Positions 1 to 7,075 of a DNA stretch of 13,634 nucleotides are shown in pieces. The position numbers were made by a program, and so were the translations under genes. The notes beneath the pieces were generated by a model. The model saw nothing but the letters and a program-made list of their open reading frames with translations, made no database searches and was not told the origin of the DNA. The first letter of the stretch is position 1, and the number at the start of each line of letters is the position of its first letter. The DNA is from Methylobacteriaceae bacterium (GTDB taxonomy: Bacteria; Pseudomonadota; Alphaproteobacteria; Rhizobiales; Beijerinckiaceae), in contig JAISTL010000124.1 in the NCBI GenBank assembly GCA_031272615.1, positions 1 to 13,634 on the forward strand, given 5' to 3'.

Positions 1-908
1 ACGCCGTGTTTTTTCGCAAGTCGCAGGATTTCCTCACCGCGCATCGGCCTGCCGATGGCGATACCCTCGGCGAGGGTAGGGGTGGGAGTGAGTTGAACCG
101 GGCTTGACGCTCCGGTTTCGGCGGCGCGCAGCAGCGGGTCGCAGTGTTCGCTCTGCACGGCGATGATTTGCGGCATTGTGTCGATAATGCCGCCCGCCAG
201 TAATTCCTCCAGGGCGAAGATTGCGCCGAAATACAGTGTGCCGTTGCCCACCGGGATGACGAGGTTGGCCGGAATACGGTGCAACTGCTCATAAACCTCG
301 TAAATGTAGGTTTTCATGCCCTGAAAAAACAGCGGGTTGTAAACGTGGTTGGCGTAATACAAGCCCTCACGGTGCATCTTCCCGCGGCAGACATCGGCGC
401 AATGGTCGCGGCTTCCGGGAACAACGGTCACGGTGGCGCCGTGCGCTCTGATCATGTTGATTTTCTGGGGCGATGTGCCTTCGGGCACGAAGATTTCACA
501 GGAGATGCCCGCCTTGCCGCAATAGGCGGCAACGGAGTTTCCGGCGTTGCCGCTGCTGTCCTGCACCACATGCGTCACGCCGATGGCGGCGCAGTGAGAC
601 ACCAGCACGGCAGCGCCGCGGTCCTTGAACGACAGCGTCGGCATGAAATAGTCCATTTTCAGCAGGACATTCCGGTCATACCGGACGACGGGGGTCAGGC
701 CTTCGCCGAGGCTGATACCGCGCCAGCCGTCGCCCGCCAGCGGCAGAAACTTCCGGTAGCGGAAAAGGCTCCATTCGTCGCGATCGATATCGTCGGGGGT
801 GAAGGGTGGCGCGGAATAATCCAGCGCCCACAAACCGCCGCAGGAACAGGCGGCGGCCCGGGTCGACATCGGCGCCCGGGCGCCGCATCGTGTACAATAA
901 AAGTCCAT
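1..908 (-). CDS. Threonine-synthase-like PLP-dependent enzyme (3' end outside window)
   Basis: This is the N-terminal ~302 residues of a fold-type II PLP enzyme of the threonine synthase family; the C-terminus lies beyond position 1. The first 25 residues carry a small zinc-ribbon-like cysteine set (C5xxC8 and C21xC23), as some threonine-synthase-like proteins have. The Schiff-base lysine is K95 in SFKDRG, followed by SSGNAGNS at 118-125, which matches the substrate-binding loop of the family. A glycine-rich PLP-phosphate loop (VGNGT) lies near residue 225. The ATG at 908 is preceded by GGAGAA about 6 nt upstream. Members of this family include threonine synthase (O-phosphohomoserine to threonine), cysteate synthase and diaminopropionate-type lyases, and the fragment does not decide between them. 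It diverges from the MaoC gene. Confident on family, not on substrate. Confidence 0.88.
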   Translation of the reverse strand, partial: MDFYCTRCGARAPMSTRAAACSCGGLWALDYSAPPFTPDDIDRDEWSLFRYRKFLPLAGDGWRGISLGEGLTPVVRYDRNVLLKMDYFMPTLSFKDRGAAVLVSHCAAIGVTHVVQDSSGNAGNSVAAYCGKAGISCEIFVPEGTSPQKINMIRAHGATVTVVPGSRDHCADVCRGKMHREGLYYANHVYNPLFFQGMKTYIYEVYEQLHRIPANLVIPVGNGTLYFGAIFALEELLAGGIIDTMPQIIAVQSEHCDPLLRAAETGASSPVQLTPTPTLAEGIAIGRPMRGEEILRLAKKHG

Positions 909-1024
909 CACCGATTCTCCAATTCCCCGACTGCCCGGATTTGCCCCGCTGTGCCGGAATTGCGGCGGCCCCCGCGGGAATCGCCGCCCGTACGGTTTTC
1001 CCGGAGCATAACGGATATGGCGAC

Positions 1025-1053
1025 ATTTTTCATCTCAAATCTTGCCCTGTCAA
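1025..1053 (-). promoter_or_regulatory. Candidate sigma-70-type promoter for the PLP enzyme
   Basis: On the minus strand a consensus -35 TTGACA (1053-1048) is followed, after 17 nt, by AAAAAT (1030-1025), a poor -10 with 4 of 6 matches. This would give a leader of about 110 nt before the ATG at 908. The leader contains a GC-rich inverted repeat, GCGGCG/CGCCGC (962-967 and 982-987), around a CCCGCGGG palindrome. Prediction by eye only. Confidence 0.35.
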
Positions 1054-1111
1054 CCGCCGTCCCGCCTGCGGCGGAGGTATCAAAACGGTTGTGGGCAAGG
1101 GCGGCGCGGAT

Positions 1112-1141
1112 TTGACACAACCGCCGCTATCCCGGTAGAAT
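1112..1141 (+). promoter_or_regulatory. Promoter of the MaoC-type gene, very close to the start codon
   Basis: A perfect -35 TTGACA (1112-1117) and a near-consensus -10 TAGAAT (1136-1141) are separated by 18 nt. Transcription should start near 1148-1150, only about 3-5 nt before the ATG at 1153. No Shine-Dalgarno sequence precedes that ATG, which fits a leaderless or nearly leaderless message. Confidence 0.6.
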
Positions 1142-1152
1142 CCGGCAGAATC

Positions 1153-2187
1153 ATGCCGCAATACGCTTTTGAAGACTTCCGCGTTGGCGACGCACTGGAA
1201 CCCGTTGGCCTGACCGTCGACGGGGAGGAATTGCTTGCCTTCGCGCGGGAGTTCCATTGTTTCGGCGCATCCCCGCCTTGCGATGATCCGGCGGAGTCCG
1301 CGGCGGCCCTCGGGGGTGCGCCGGGCTGGTTCATGGTGTCGCTTCTGGTGAGGAGCCGCGCCGACAGCCTGTACAGCAAGTCGACCATCCGCGGCGGCGT
1401 CGGAATGAGCAAGATGCACTGGCTGCGGCCTGTCCGCGCCGGGGACCGTCTGACCTGCTTCATGGCGGTGCGGGCAGCCCGCCGTTCCCGCTCGATGGCG
1501 GATATCGGGCTGGTCACCATGGAAGGCAGTGTCGTCAACGGCAACGGCGACCTCATCTCCACCAGCGTCAACACCGTCATGTTCGGTGTGCGCGGCGCTG
1601 CGGCAATTCCCCGGTCTGTCGAGCCTCCGGCGGGCGCCGCGCCGCGGCCGGTTCCGGCCGCCGCTACGCCTTTTGTTTTGCCGTTTATGGAAGACCTCAT
1701 CCCGGGACGGAGTTGGAGTCTCGGCAGCCGCACATTCGACGCCGCCGCCATCAAGGCCTATGCGCGCCGATATGACCCGGAACCGTTCCACACCGACGAA
1801 GACGCGGCAAAGAAAAGCTTTTTCGGTGGTTTGTGCGCCTCCGGCATTCAAACCGCTCTCACATGGAGCGGCCTGAGCAGCCGCTTTCACAACGCGGCAC
1901 GGGAACAGGCGCTCCGTGAGGGAGTTACCCGCCTGCCGAAGGTCGCGTTACATGCCGGTTTTCGCCATCTGCGCTGGTTCAAGCCTGTTTACGCCGGGGA
2001 CACCGTGACCTACCGCGCCGGAATTGTGCGGCGGCGGCGATGCCCGCGGCAACCGGGTTGGGGCATCGTCACCTTGCGGGCGACGGGCGAGAACCAATAC
2101 GGAGAAACGGTTCTGGAGTTCTTCCCGACAGTGGTGCTGGAGGCCCGGGGAGATAAGGGCGTCACGCAAGGCAAATCGCCGAGATGA
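1153..2187 (+). CDS. Double-hotdog MaoC-type (R)-enoyl-CoA hydratase
   Basis: This 344-residue protein carries two hotdog domains. The N-terminal domain (about 1-150) lacks a recognisable hydratase motif. The C-terminal domain (about 173-340) has YDPEPFH at 207-213, followed by FFGGLCASG. This is the D-x4-H active-site pattern of (R)-specific enoyl-CoA hydratases, with D208 and H213 as the predicted catalytic pair. Double-hotdog MaoC proteins hydrate trans-2-enoyl-CoA or related CoA thioesters in the cytoplasm; the natural substrate cannot be read from the sequence. A TTG 111 nt upstream stays in frame, but the ATG at 1153 is preferred because MPQYAFEDF looks like the usual start and the predicted promoter lies between the two. 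The last 26 nt overlap the end of the convergent pgeF gene. Confidence 0.85.
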   Translation: MPQYAFEDFRVGDALEPVGLTVDGEELLAFAREFHCFGASPPCDDPAESAAALGGAPGWFMVSLLVRSRADSLYSKSTIRGGVGMSKMHWLRPVRAGDRLTCFMAVRAARRSRSMADIGLVTMEGSVVNGNGDLISTSVNTVMFGVRGAAAIPRSVEPPAGAAPRPVPAAATPFVLPFMEDLIPGRSWSLGSRTFDAAAIKAYARRYDPEPFHTDEDAAKKSFFGGLCASGIQTALTWSGLSSRFHNAAREQALREGVTRLPKVALHAGFRHLRWFKPVYAGDTVTYRAGIVRRRRCPRQPGWGIVTLRATGENQYGETVLEFFPTVVLEARGDKGVTQGKSPR

Positions 2188-2929
2188 TGCGTCCGTAATC
2201 CGCCTCCTTGCGGTGAACCGAGCGGCGATAACTGAAAAACAGCGTGTCTTCCTGATAGGTGCAGCGGTTGACGAAGGACGCGGAGGCAACGTCCGCCTGC
2301 CGGAGCAGATGAAGGATCAGCCCCGGGAGGTCGAACAGAAAGTGCCCCGGGTTGTCGTTCGGCGTGAAAAAGCGCCGGAATTCCGGGTTCTGTGCCACAA
2401 ACGGCGCCGGAAATTCCGGACCGACCTCATAAGACCGTTGTGTGATGGTCGGCCCGAGAACCGCAACAACGGCTTGGCGTTCAGCGCCCAGCGCCTCCAT
2501 GGCGGAAAGTGTCGCCTCGATGACGCCGGAGAGCGTCCCCTTCCAGCCGGCATGGGCGGCGCCGATGACCCGGTGCGCGGCGTCGGCGAACAGCACCGGG
2601 CCGCAATCGGCGGTGGCGATGGTGAGGGCGATGCCGGGGCGGCGGGTGACCATGGCGTCGGCCCGCGGCCGCTCGTCCGGCGCCCACGGTTCATCGACAG
2701 TGATAATCGCGGCCGAGTGAATCTGGTACAGCGCAAGGAAATCCCCGGGAGAAACGCCGAGATGCTCCGCCATGCGCCGGCGGTTTTCACCAATGGCATC
2801 GGGTGCGTCGCCGGAACCCGGTCCGCCGTTGAGGGAGGCGTAAACGCCGGTGGAAACGCCGCCTTCACGCGTGAAGAAGGCGTGGCGCACTGCGGGAAGG
2901 TCGGAGAGTTCTGGAGCGGTGATCAGCAT
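2162..2929 (-). CDS. pgeF: PgeF/YfiH laccase-domain protein (purine nucleoside phosphorylase / peptidoglycan editing factor)
   Basis: This 255-residue protein is a full-length member of the YfiH/DUF152 multicopper-oxidase-fold family. The conserved metal ligands are all present: H71 in QIHSA, C109 in ADCGPVL and H126 in AHAGWKG. The TREGGVS segment near residues 20-26 and GPTI near 160 are also typical. Family members have been described as purine nucleoside phosphorylases/adenosine deaminases and, in E. coli, as a peptidoglycan editing factor that removes misincorporated amino acids. Which activity matters here is not decided by sequence. It is the last gene of the lgt / midA-like / pgeF set, 28 nt after the midA-like stop, with no clear ribosome-binding site. 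Its 3' end overlaps the convergent MaoC gene by 26 nt. Confidence 0.92.
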   Translation of the reverse strand: MLITAPELSDLPAVRHAFFTREGGVSTGVYASLNGGPGSGDAPDAIGENRRRMAEHLGVSPGDFLALYQIHSAAIITVDEPWAPDERPRADAMVTRRPGIALTIATADCGPVLFADAAHRVIGAAHAGWKGTLSGVIEATLSAMEALGAERQAVVAVLGPTITQRSYEVGPEFPAPFVAQNPEFRRFFTPNDNPGHFLFDLPGLILHLLRQADVASASFVNRCTYQEDTLFFSYRRSVHRKEADYGRIISAICLA

Positions 2930-2957
2930 GGTTCAATTCGGGGTTCGGGGAAAGCGG

Positions 2958-4034
2958 TCACAGGCGGTAAGGCGGCAGCGCCGACAGGGCGGTGATATCC
3001 GGGCTTGTCAGGCCCATCACCTTGAACAGTTCGCCCATGTTTTCGCGGCCGCCGCCGGTGAGACGCCGGACCGCCTTCCGGTAACGGTCTGCGGTTTCGT
3101 GGTCAACCTTTTCCTCCACGGCGTTCAAGCAGACCTCGATACCCAGGCCCCGCAGAAAATCGCCCTGCGACGTGAGACCGTGGACATTGAGGCCGCACCG
3201 CTTTGCCTCCCCGGCGATGGCGTTGAAATCGACGTGGCTGGTGATATCGGCATCGCCCGGCGTGTCCAGCGGCGACACATGGCGGTGATTCCTGACCGCC
3301 TGAAGCGTATCGCCGAAGCGCGGGCCGCGATAGCCGTAATCGATGATCAACGCCAAGCCTCCGCATTGTTTCAGCAGGTCGGCGATGGCGGCTGTCGCCT
3401 GTCGGGCGGCGCCGGGCCATTCCATCACAGTGCCCGGCGGCGCGGTGAGAGTGATATCGGTGAGCGGTTCGCGGGCAAGGCCGAGGACCAGGGCGCCGTC
3501 GAGAAGGCCGACGACCCGCTCGTGCCAGTGCTGTTCGCCGCGGACAAACTGGCGCACCGGCAGCGCGTCGAAGAACTCGTTGGCAACCAGAAACACCGCT
3601 CCTTCCGCCTTGGAATCGAGGACCTCCTCGATATGCGTGTGCCAGTGCGCGGGTAGCCCGGCCAATGTCTGCTGCTGCACGGCGGCGAGTGTCGGGCTGT
3701 TTTCCACCAGATATATCGTCAGGGAATTGCGTATCTCAGAAGCTCCGAGCGCCCGCCAGGCGTCCCGCGTCAGCGTCCCGCGCCCGGGCCCCAGTTCCAC
3801 CCAGCGGGCGGGGAGGGGGAGGCCGATGTGGCCCCATGTGTGCGCCATCCACAGGCCGATGAGCTCACCGAACAGGTGGCAGATCTCCGGCGCCGTGACG
3901 AAATCCCCGTCATGGCCGAACGGCATGTGGTGGTCATAGTACCAGCCGCCGGCGAGCGTCATGTAGTGATCCAGCCGCATCGGTCCGTTGTGGATGATGG
4001 CGTCGCGGATGTATTGCTCGAGGGTGGTGGTCAT
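2958..4034 (-). CDS. MidA/NDUFAF7-family class I SAM-dependent methyltransferase
   Basis: This 358-residue protein belongs to the DUF185/MidA family. Recognisable features are GDFVTAPEI at 43-51, the SAM-binding glycine motif ELGPGRGTL at 80-88, ANEFFDALPV, IIDYGY in the middle and SHVDF further on. The mitochondrial orthologue NDUFAF7 methylates an arginine of a complex I core subunit during assembly. A similar protein-arginine methyltransferase role is plausible here but is inferred from the family. The ATG at 4034 is preceded by a weak GGGA about 9 nt upstream and lies 21 nt after the lgt stop, so the two are probably one operon. pgeF follows after 28 nt. Confidence 0.9.
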   Translation of the reverse strand: MTTTLEQYIRDAIIHNGPMRLDHYMTLAGGWYYDHHMPFGHDGDFVTAPEICHLFGELIGLWMAHTWGHIGLPLPARWVELGPGRGTLTRDAWRALGASEIRNSLTIYLVENSPTLAAVQQQTLAGLPAHWHTHIEEVLDSKAEGAVFLVANEFFDALPVRQFVRGEQHWHERVVGLLDGALVLGLAREPLTDITLTAPPGTVMEWPGAARQATAAIADLLKQCGGLALIIDYGYRGPRFGDTLQAVRNHRHVSPLDTPGDADITSHVDFNAIAGEAKRCGLNVHGLTSQGDFLRGLGIEVCLNAVEEKVDHETADRYRKAVRRLTGGGRENMGELFKVMGLTSPDITALSALPPYRL

Positions 4035-4055
4035 GACTGTTTCCCGGAGCGGGTG

Positions 4056-4892
4056 TTACGGAGTGAGGGTCTTGCCCCTGGCGGCCAGAAACATAACAAC
4101 AATTCCGGCAACAAGCAAAACAAACGACAGCACCATCCCCATGGTGATTCCCCCGTCGAGGAAGACGAAAGACCCGCCGAACAGATAACCGAGCTGCACA
4201 TCCGGCTCGCGGAAAAACTCGCAGCCGATACGCAGAACGGCGTAACCGGCGGCAAACAACCCCGACAGCAGGCCGGGCCGTGTGAAGCCGAAGCGACGGA
4301 CCGCCCATTGCATGATGACAAACAGCACGACGCCTTCGAAAAATGCCTCGTAAAGCTGGCTCGGGTGGCGCGGCTGGTCATCGGCGTAGGGAAAGATGAA
4401 CGCCAGCGGAAAATCCGGCGCCGCGACCCGTCCCCACAATTCGCCGTTGACGAAATTGGCCAATCTCCCGAAAAACAGCCCGATGGGGGCGCCGCAGACC
4501 ACCATGTCCAGAAACGCGAGCGGTGAAATCCGCCGGAAGCGTGCCACAATCCAAATCGCCAGCCCGCAACCGATCACCCCGCCGTGAAACGCCATGCCTC
4601 CGTCCCAGACAGCCGGAATTTCCGCGGGATTGGCCGCATAATACGGGAACTTGTAAAACAGGACATAGGCGAGGCGACCGCCGAGAATGATGCCGGCGGT
4701 CGCGGCGACCATGGCATCGGCAATGTCGTCGGACGTCGGGCGGCGGAGTGTGCCCCACAGGTCATCGCGGCGGATGAATTGCAGGCACAAATGCCAAGTG
4801 CAGAGAATGCCGGCGAGATACGCCAGCCCGTACCAGCGTACGGTCAACGGGCCGAGGGAAAAGGCAACGGGGTCGAAATCAGGAAGAAGCAT
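4056..4892 (-). CDS. lgt: Phosphatidylglycerol:prolipoprotein diacylglyceryl transferase
   Basis: Lgt transfers diacylglycerol from phosphatidylglycerol to the lipobox cysteine of prolipoproteins in the inner membrane, the first step of lipoprotein maturation. The 278-residue product is of standard length and mostly hydrophobic, with about seven predicted membrane segments. The signature GRLANFVNGELWGR spans 142-155. H103 (in FHGG), R143 and N146 fall at the same numbering as the key residues of E. coli Lgt. RHPSQLYEA at 175-183 and REPD near 228-231 are also typical. The frame stays open upstream to an alternative start at 4943, but the ATG at 4892 begins the usual MLLPDFDPVAF sequence; the upstream extension is arginine-rich and unlike the family. 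First gene of the lgt / midA-like / pgeF set. Confidence 0.95.
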   Translation of the reverse strand: MLLPDFDPVAFSLGPLTVRWYGLAYLAGILCTWHLCLQFIRRDDLWGTLRRPTSDDIADAMVAATAGIILGGRLAYVLFYKFPYYAANPAEIPAVWDGGMAFHGGVIGCGLAIWIVARFRRISPLAFLDMVVCGAPIGLFFGRLANFVNGELWGRVAAPDFPLAFIFPYADDQPRHPSQLYEAFFEGVVLFVIMQWAVRRFGFTRPGLLSGLFAAGYAVLRIGCEFFREPDVQLGYLFGGSFVFLDGGITMGMVLSFVLLVAGIVVMFLAARGKTLTP

Positions 4893-4918
4893 GAGCACAG
4901 GGCGTTTGAGAACATGGG

Positions 4919-4933
4919 GGCGCAGTCTGCGCC
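4919..4933. repeat. 15-bp inverted repeat upstream of lgt
   Basis: GGCGCAG and CTGCGCC flank a single central base, 27 nt upstream of the chosen lgt start. It could be an operator or a small hairpin in the lgt leader. It may also be a chance product of the GC-rich sequence. Confidence 0.3.
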
Positions 4934-5013
4934 GTCTGCGCACTCTCTTAGAACGTTTTTCCGGCGGTGAAAACCCGTATGTCCCGGTTGTCCGCCCGCT
5001 GCGGCGAAAGATT

Positions 5014-5042
5014 TTGCCTTGCGCCGCCGCTTGCTGTATATC
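5014..5042 (+). promoter_or_regulatory. Candidate promoter for ubiK
   Basis: TTGCCT (5014-5019) and TATATC (5037-5042) lie 17 nt apart, about 55 nt upstream of the predicted start codon. Spacing and position suit a housekeeping promoter. No experimental support. Confidence 0.45.
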
Positions 5043-5096
5043 GGCAGCCGGGAAAAGCGGCGGAAAACGCCGCGTCTTCGCTCAGGGAGTATGACC

Positions 5097-5357
5097 ATGG
5101 CCAACAATCCCAACATTTTGGAAGACCTTTCGCGCCTCGCGACCGATGCCCTCGGTGCGGCGCAGGGTGTGCGCAAGGACATCGAAACCATGGTGCGGGC
5201 CCAGGTTGAAAAAATCGTCAAGGACCTGGATATCGCCTCGCGGGAGGAGGCGGAAGTGGCGAAAGAGCTTGCTGCCAAGGCTGTTGAAGAAAACAAGGCG
5301 CTGGCGGCGCGTCTTCTCGAGCTGGAACAACGTGTGGAAAAACTGGAGACAAAGTGA
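5097..5357 (+). CDS. ubiK: UbiK-family (BMFP-domain) coiled-coil accessory factor
   Basis: This small acidic protein of 86 residues has an N-terminal helix (NILEDLSRLATDALGAAQG) and a long charged C-terminal coiled coil from about residue 48 to 84. That is the layout of the BMFP/UbiK family. In E. coli UbiK is a trimeric accessory factor that helps aerobic ubiquinone biosynthesis and interacts with UbiJ; its role in alphaproteobacteria is inferred from that. The ATG at 5097 is preferred because AGGGAG ends 7 nt before it. The ATG at 5091 would add two residues but lies almost on top of the Shine-Dalgarno. It diverges from lgt and precedes the ybjN-family gene, a neighbourhood often seen in Rhodospirillales. 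Confidence 0.82.
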   Translation: MANNPNILEDLSRLATDALGAAQGVRKDIETMVRAQVEKIVKDLDIASREEAEVAKELAAKAVEENKALAARLLELEQRVEKLETK

Positions 5358-5419
5358 CCGATTCGCGTCGTTTCTCCATAAACCCTGTGGATATTTAAAA
5401 AAATCTTTCCGCGATAGAA

Positions 5420-5452
5420 AAAGGTCTTGAGAGTCAATAAAACAAGGCCTTT
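5420..5452 (+). terminator. Hairpin downstream of ubiK, possible terminator
   Basis: AAAGGTCTTG (5420-5429) pairs with CAAGGCCTTT (5443-5452) over 10 bp with one G-U pair and a 13-nt AT-rich loop. On the plus strand no T-tract follows beyond the final TTT, so intrinsic termination is doubtful. On the minus strand the stem is followed by a short T run. Confidence 0.3.
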
Positions 5453-5522
5453 CGACTCATCGGCAGCAAATTTCAAGGTGCTTTTTCCGCCCGCCGGAAT
5501 CCACAGCACGCAAAAAAGTGTC

Positions 5523-5552
5523 TTTACGACAGGGGATTCTGCGGGGTTATAG
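5523..5552 (+). promoter_or_regulatory. Candidate promoter for the ybjN-family gene
   Basis: TTTACG (5523-5528) and TTATAG (5547-5552) are separated by 18 nt. Starting there would give a leader of roughly 135 nt containing the hairpin at 5627-5646. Confidence 0.4.
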
Positions 5553-5695
5553 TGGGCGCATAGTGATTCGGCGGTTCTAGCTGTATTGCGTCCCATTGAG
5601 CCTCCCGTAAGTATTGGATGGTGCGTCGTGTGCAGGGTTGCGCACGTGTTGTGGTTGCATACTGCGTTCATTTCCGAAGCGAATCTGGATCAACA

Positions 5696-6202
5696 ATGCC
5701 TTTACTGAACGTCGAAACCTCTTCACAGCGAGCCGAACATCCGCTGGATGTGGTGGAGAGAACCGCTTTTTTGAACGATTGGCGGTTCGACCGCCTGGAT
5801 CTCGATGAAATGTCCGTCACCGTGGCCGGCCGCTGGGCCGCCTATCAGGTGTCTTTCACCTGGCTGGAGGAGGTGGAGGCCATTCATATCGGCTGCGCCT
5901 TCGACCTGCGGATGCGCGAAGCGCGTCTCACCGAGGTGCTGCGCCTGCTGTCCCTCGTCAACCAGCAGCTGCTGGTCGGGCATTTCGATTTCTGGCCGTC
6001 GGAGAACATTGTTGTCTTTCGCCACGCCCTGATTCTGGCCGACGGCGCCGAGCCGAATCCCGGCCAGTGCGAAACCCTGCTGCAGGCCGCCGTGGAAACC
6101 TGCGAGCGCTATTTCCAGGCGCTTCAATTCGTCACCTGGTCTGACAAATCCGCCCGCGAAGCGCTGGATTACGTGCTGTTTGAAACCGAAGGCACGGCTT
6201 GA
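5696..6202 (+). CDS. YbjN domain-containing protein
   Basis: This 168-residue soluble protein resembles the YbjN-family proteins that lie next to ubiK in Rhodospirillales. Shared features include a start of the PLL...PLDVVE type, GRWAAYQVSFTW, CAFDLRM, LVNQQLLVGHFDFW, FRHALIL and CERYFQALQFVTW. YbjN domains have a fold like the type III secretion chaperones. E. coli YbjN is linked to stress and motility regulation, but no biochemical function is known for the alphaproteobacterial group. The frame stays open upstream to 5618, but homologues begin near the ATG at 5696. That ATG has only a weak Shine-Dalgarno (GGAT). The gene is convergent with the ABC transporter ATPase gene. Confidence 0.8.
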   Translation: MPLLNVETSSQRAEHPLDVVERTAFLNDWRFDRLDLDEMSVTVAGRWAAYQVSFTWLEEVEAIHIGCAFDLRMREARLTEVLRLLSLVNQQLLVGHFDFWPSENIVVFRHALILADGAEPNPGQCETLLQAAVETCERYFQALQFVTWSDKSAREALDYVLFETEGTA

Positions 6203-6218
6203 GAACAAGGCAAAGGCA

Positions 6219-6241
6219 GCGGCGGATGATGTGTCCGCCGC
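6219..6241. terminator. Hairpin between convergent genes, candidate bidirectional terminator
   Basis: GCGGCGGA (6219-6226) and TCCGCCGC (6234-6241) form a perfect 8-bp stem with a 7-nt loop in the 53-nt gap between two gene ends. There is no proper T-tract on either side. The minus strand is followed by a T-rich but interrupted stretch. Confidence 0.5.
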
Positions 6242-6255
6242 CGTGAGCCTGCGCA

Positions 6256-7062
6256 CTATGCCCGGATGAACCGGTTCAGGAATTGGCGGGTGCGGGCCTG
6301 CTGCGGGTTGAGCAGTACATCTTCGGGCTTACCTTCTTCCACCACGACCCCGCCGTCCATGAAAATGACCCGGTCGGCGGCGTCGCGGGCAAAGCCGATT
6401 TCGTGGGTGACGACGATCATGGTCAGGCCCTGGGTGGCGAGGTCCCGCATGGTTTCCAGCACTTCGCCCACCAGTTCCGGGTCGAGGGCCGACGTCGGCT
6501 CGTCAAACAGAATCAGTTTCGGCTTGATGGCCAGGGCGCGGGCGATGGCCACCCGCTGCTGCTGCCCGCCGGAGAGTTGGCGCGGGAAGGAATCCGCCCG
6601 GTCGTCCAGGCCCACTTTCTTCAGCAGCTCCATGGCATAGGCCACCGCCTCTTCACGCGTTTCCCCGTGCACCGTCACCGGCGCCTCGATGATGTTCTCC
6701 AGCGCGGTTTTGTTGGAATAGAGGTTGAACTGCTGGAACACCATGCCGATTTTGCGGCGCTGCCGGCGCACCTCCCCCGCCCTGAGCTTGACGAGGCGTC
6801 CGTCCTGCAACTTGTAACCCGCCTGTTCGCCGTCAATCATGATGAAGCCCTTGTCGATGGGCTCCAGCTGGTTGAGGCAGCGCAGGAAGGTCGACTTGCC
6901 GGAGCCGGACGGCCCCAGAATGGTGACGACCTCGCCGGAGGCCACCTCCATGTCGATGCCCTTCAGCACTTCGAGATGTCCGAAGGATTTGTGGACATTG
7001 CGCACGTAGACCAGCGGCATGGGTGAAGACGCCGGGGCGGCAACCGTGTTGTCTGTTGTCAT
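6256..7062 (-). CDS. Polar amino acid ABC transporter, ATP-binding protein
   Basis: This 268-residue cytoplasmic ATPase energises the transporter formed with the permease upstream. Walker A is GPSGSGKST at 50-58, the Q-loop FQQFNL at 109-114, the signature LSGGQQQR at 163-170, Walker B LILFDE at 183-188 and the switch histidine H220 in VVTHE. These match the GlnQ/HisP class, which imports polar amino acids. An upstream alternative start would extend the protein by 35 residues into the permease gene. The ATG at 7062 is preferred because GGGAGAA lies 6 nt before it and the gap to the permease stop is 13 nt. It is the last gene of the transporter operon. Confidence 0.93.
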   Translation of the reverse strand: MTTDNTVAAPASSPMPLVYVRNVHKSFGHLEVLKGIDMEVASGEVVTILGPSGSGKSTFLRCLNQLEPIDKGFIMIDGEQAGYKLQDGRLVKLRAGEVRRQRRKIGMVFQQFNLYSNKTALENIIEAPVTVHGETREEAVAYAMELLKKVGLDDRADSFPRQLSGGQQQRVAIARALAIKPKLILFDEPTSALDPELVGEVLETMRDLATQGLTMIVVTHEIGFARDAADRVIFMDGGVVVEEGKPEDVLLNPQQARTRQFLNRFIRA

Positions 7063-7075
7063 CGTTGTTCTCCCG

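Larger units (their letters stand above)
5358..5695. other. 338-nt intergenic region between ubiK and the ybjN-family gene
   Basis: This stretch is richer in A and T than the flanking genes and shows no convincing reading frame. It holds the hairpin at 5420-5452, a candidate promoter at 5523-5552 and a second hairpin at 5627-5646 (CGTGTGC/GCGCACG, one G-U pair in RNA, 6-nt loop). The second hairpin would lie in the leader of the downstream gene. Confidence 0.5.

Noticed and set aside
279..1115. Long plus-strand open frame opposite the PLP enzyme
   Set aside because: It is the antisense shadow of a recognised gene in GC-rich DNA and matches no family.
908..1120. A 70-codon minus-strand frame whose TGA overlaps the ATG of the PLP enzyme (TGATG), as a possible leader peptide
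   Set aside because: Its internal start has no ribosome-binding site, it is not rich in threonine or isoleucine codons, and the overlap alone is weak evidence.
1042..1152. N-terminal extension of the MaoC-type protein from an upstream TTG
   Set aside because: The extension contains the best promoter in the region and does not resemble a hotdog domain; the ATG at 1153 fits better.
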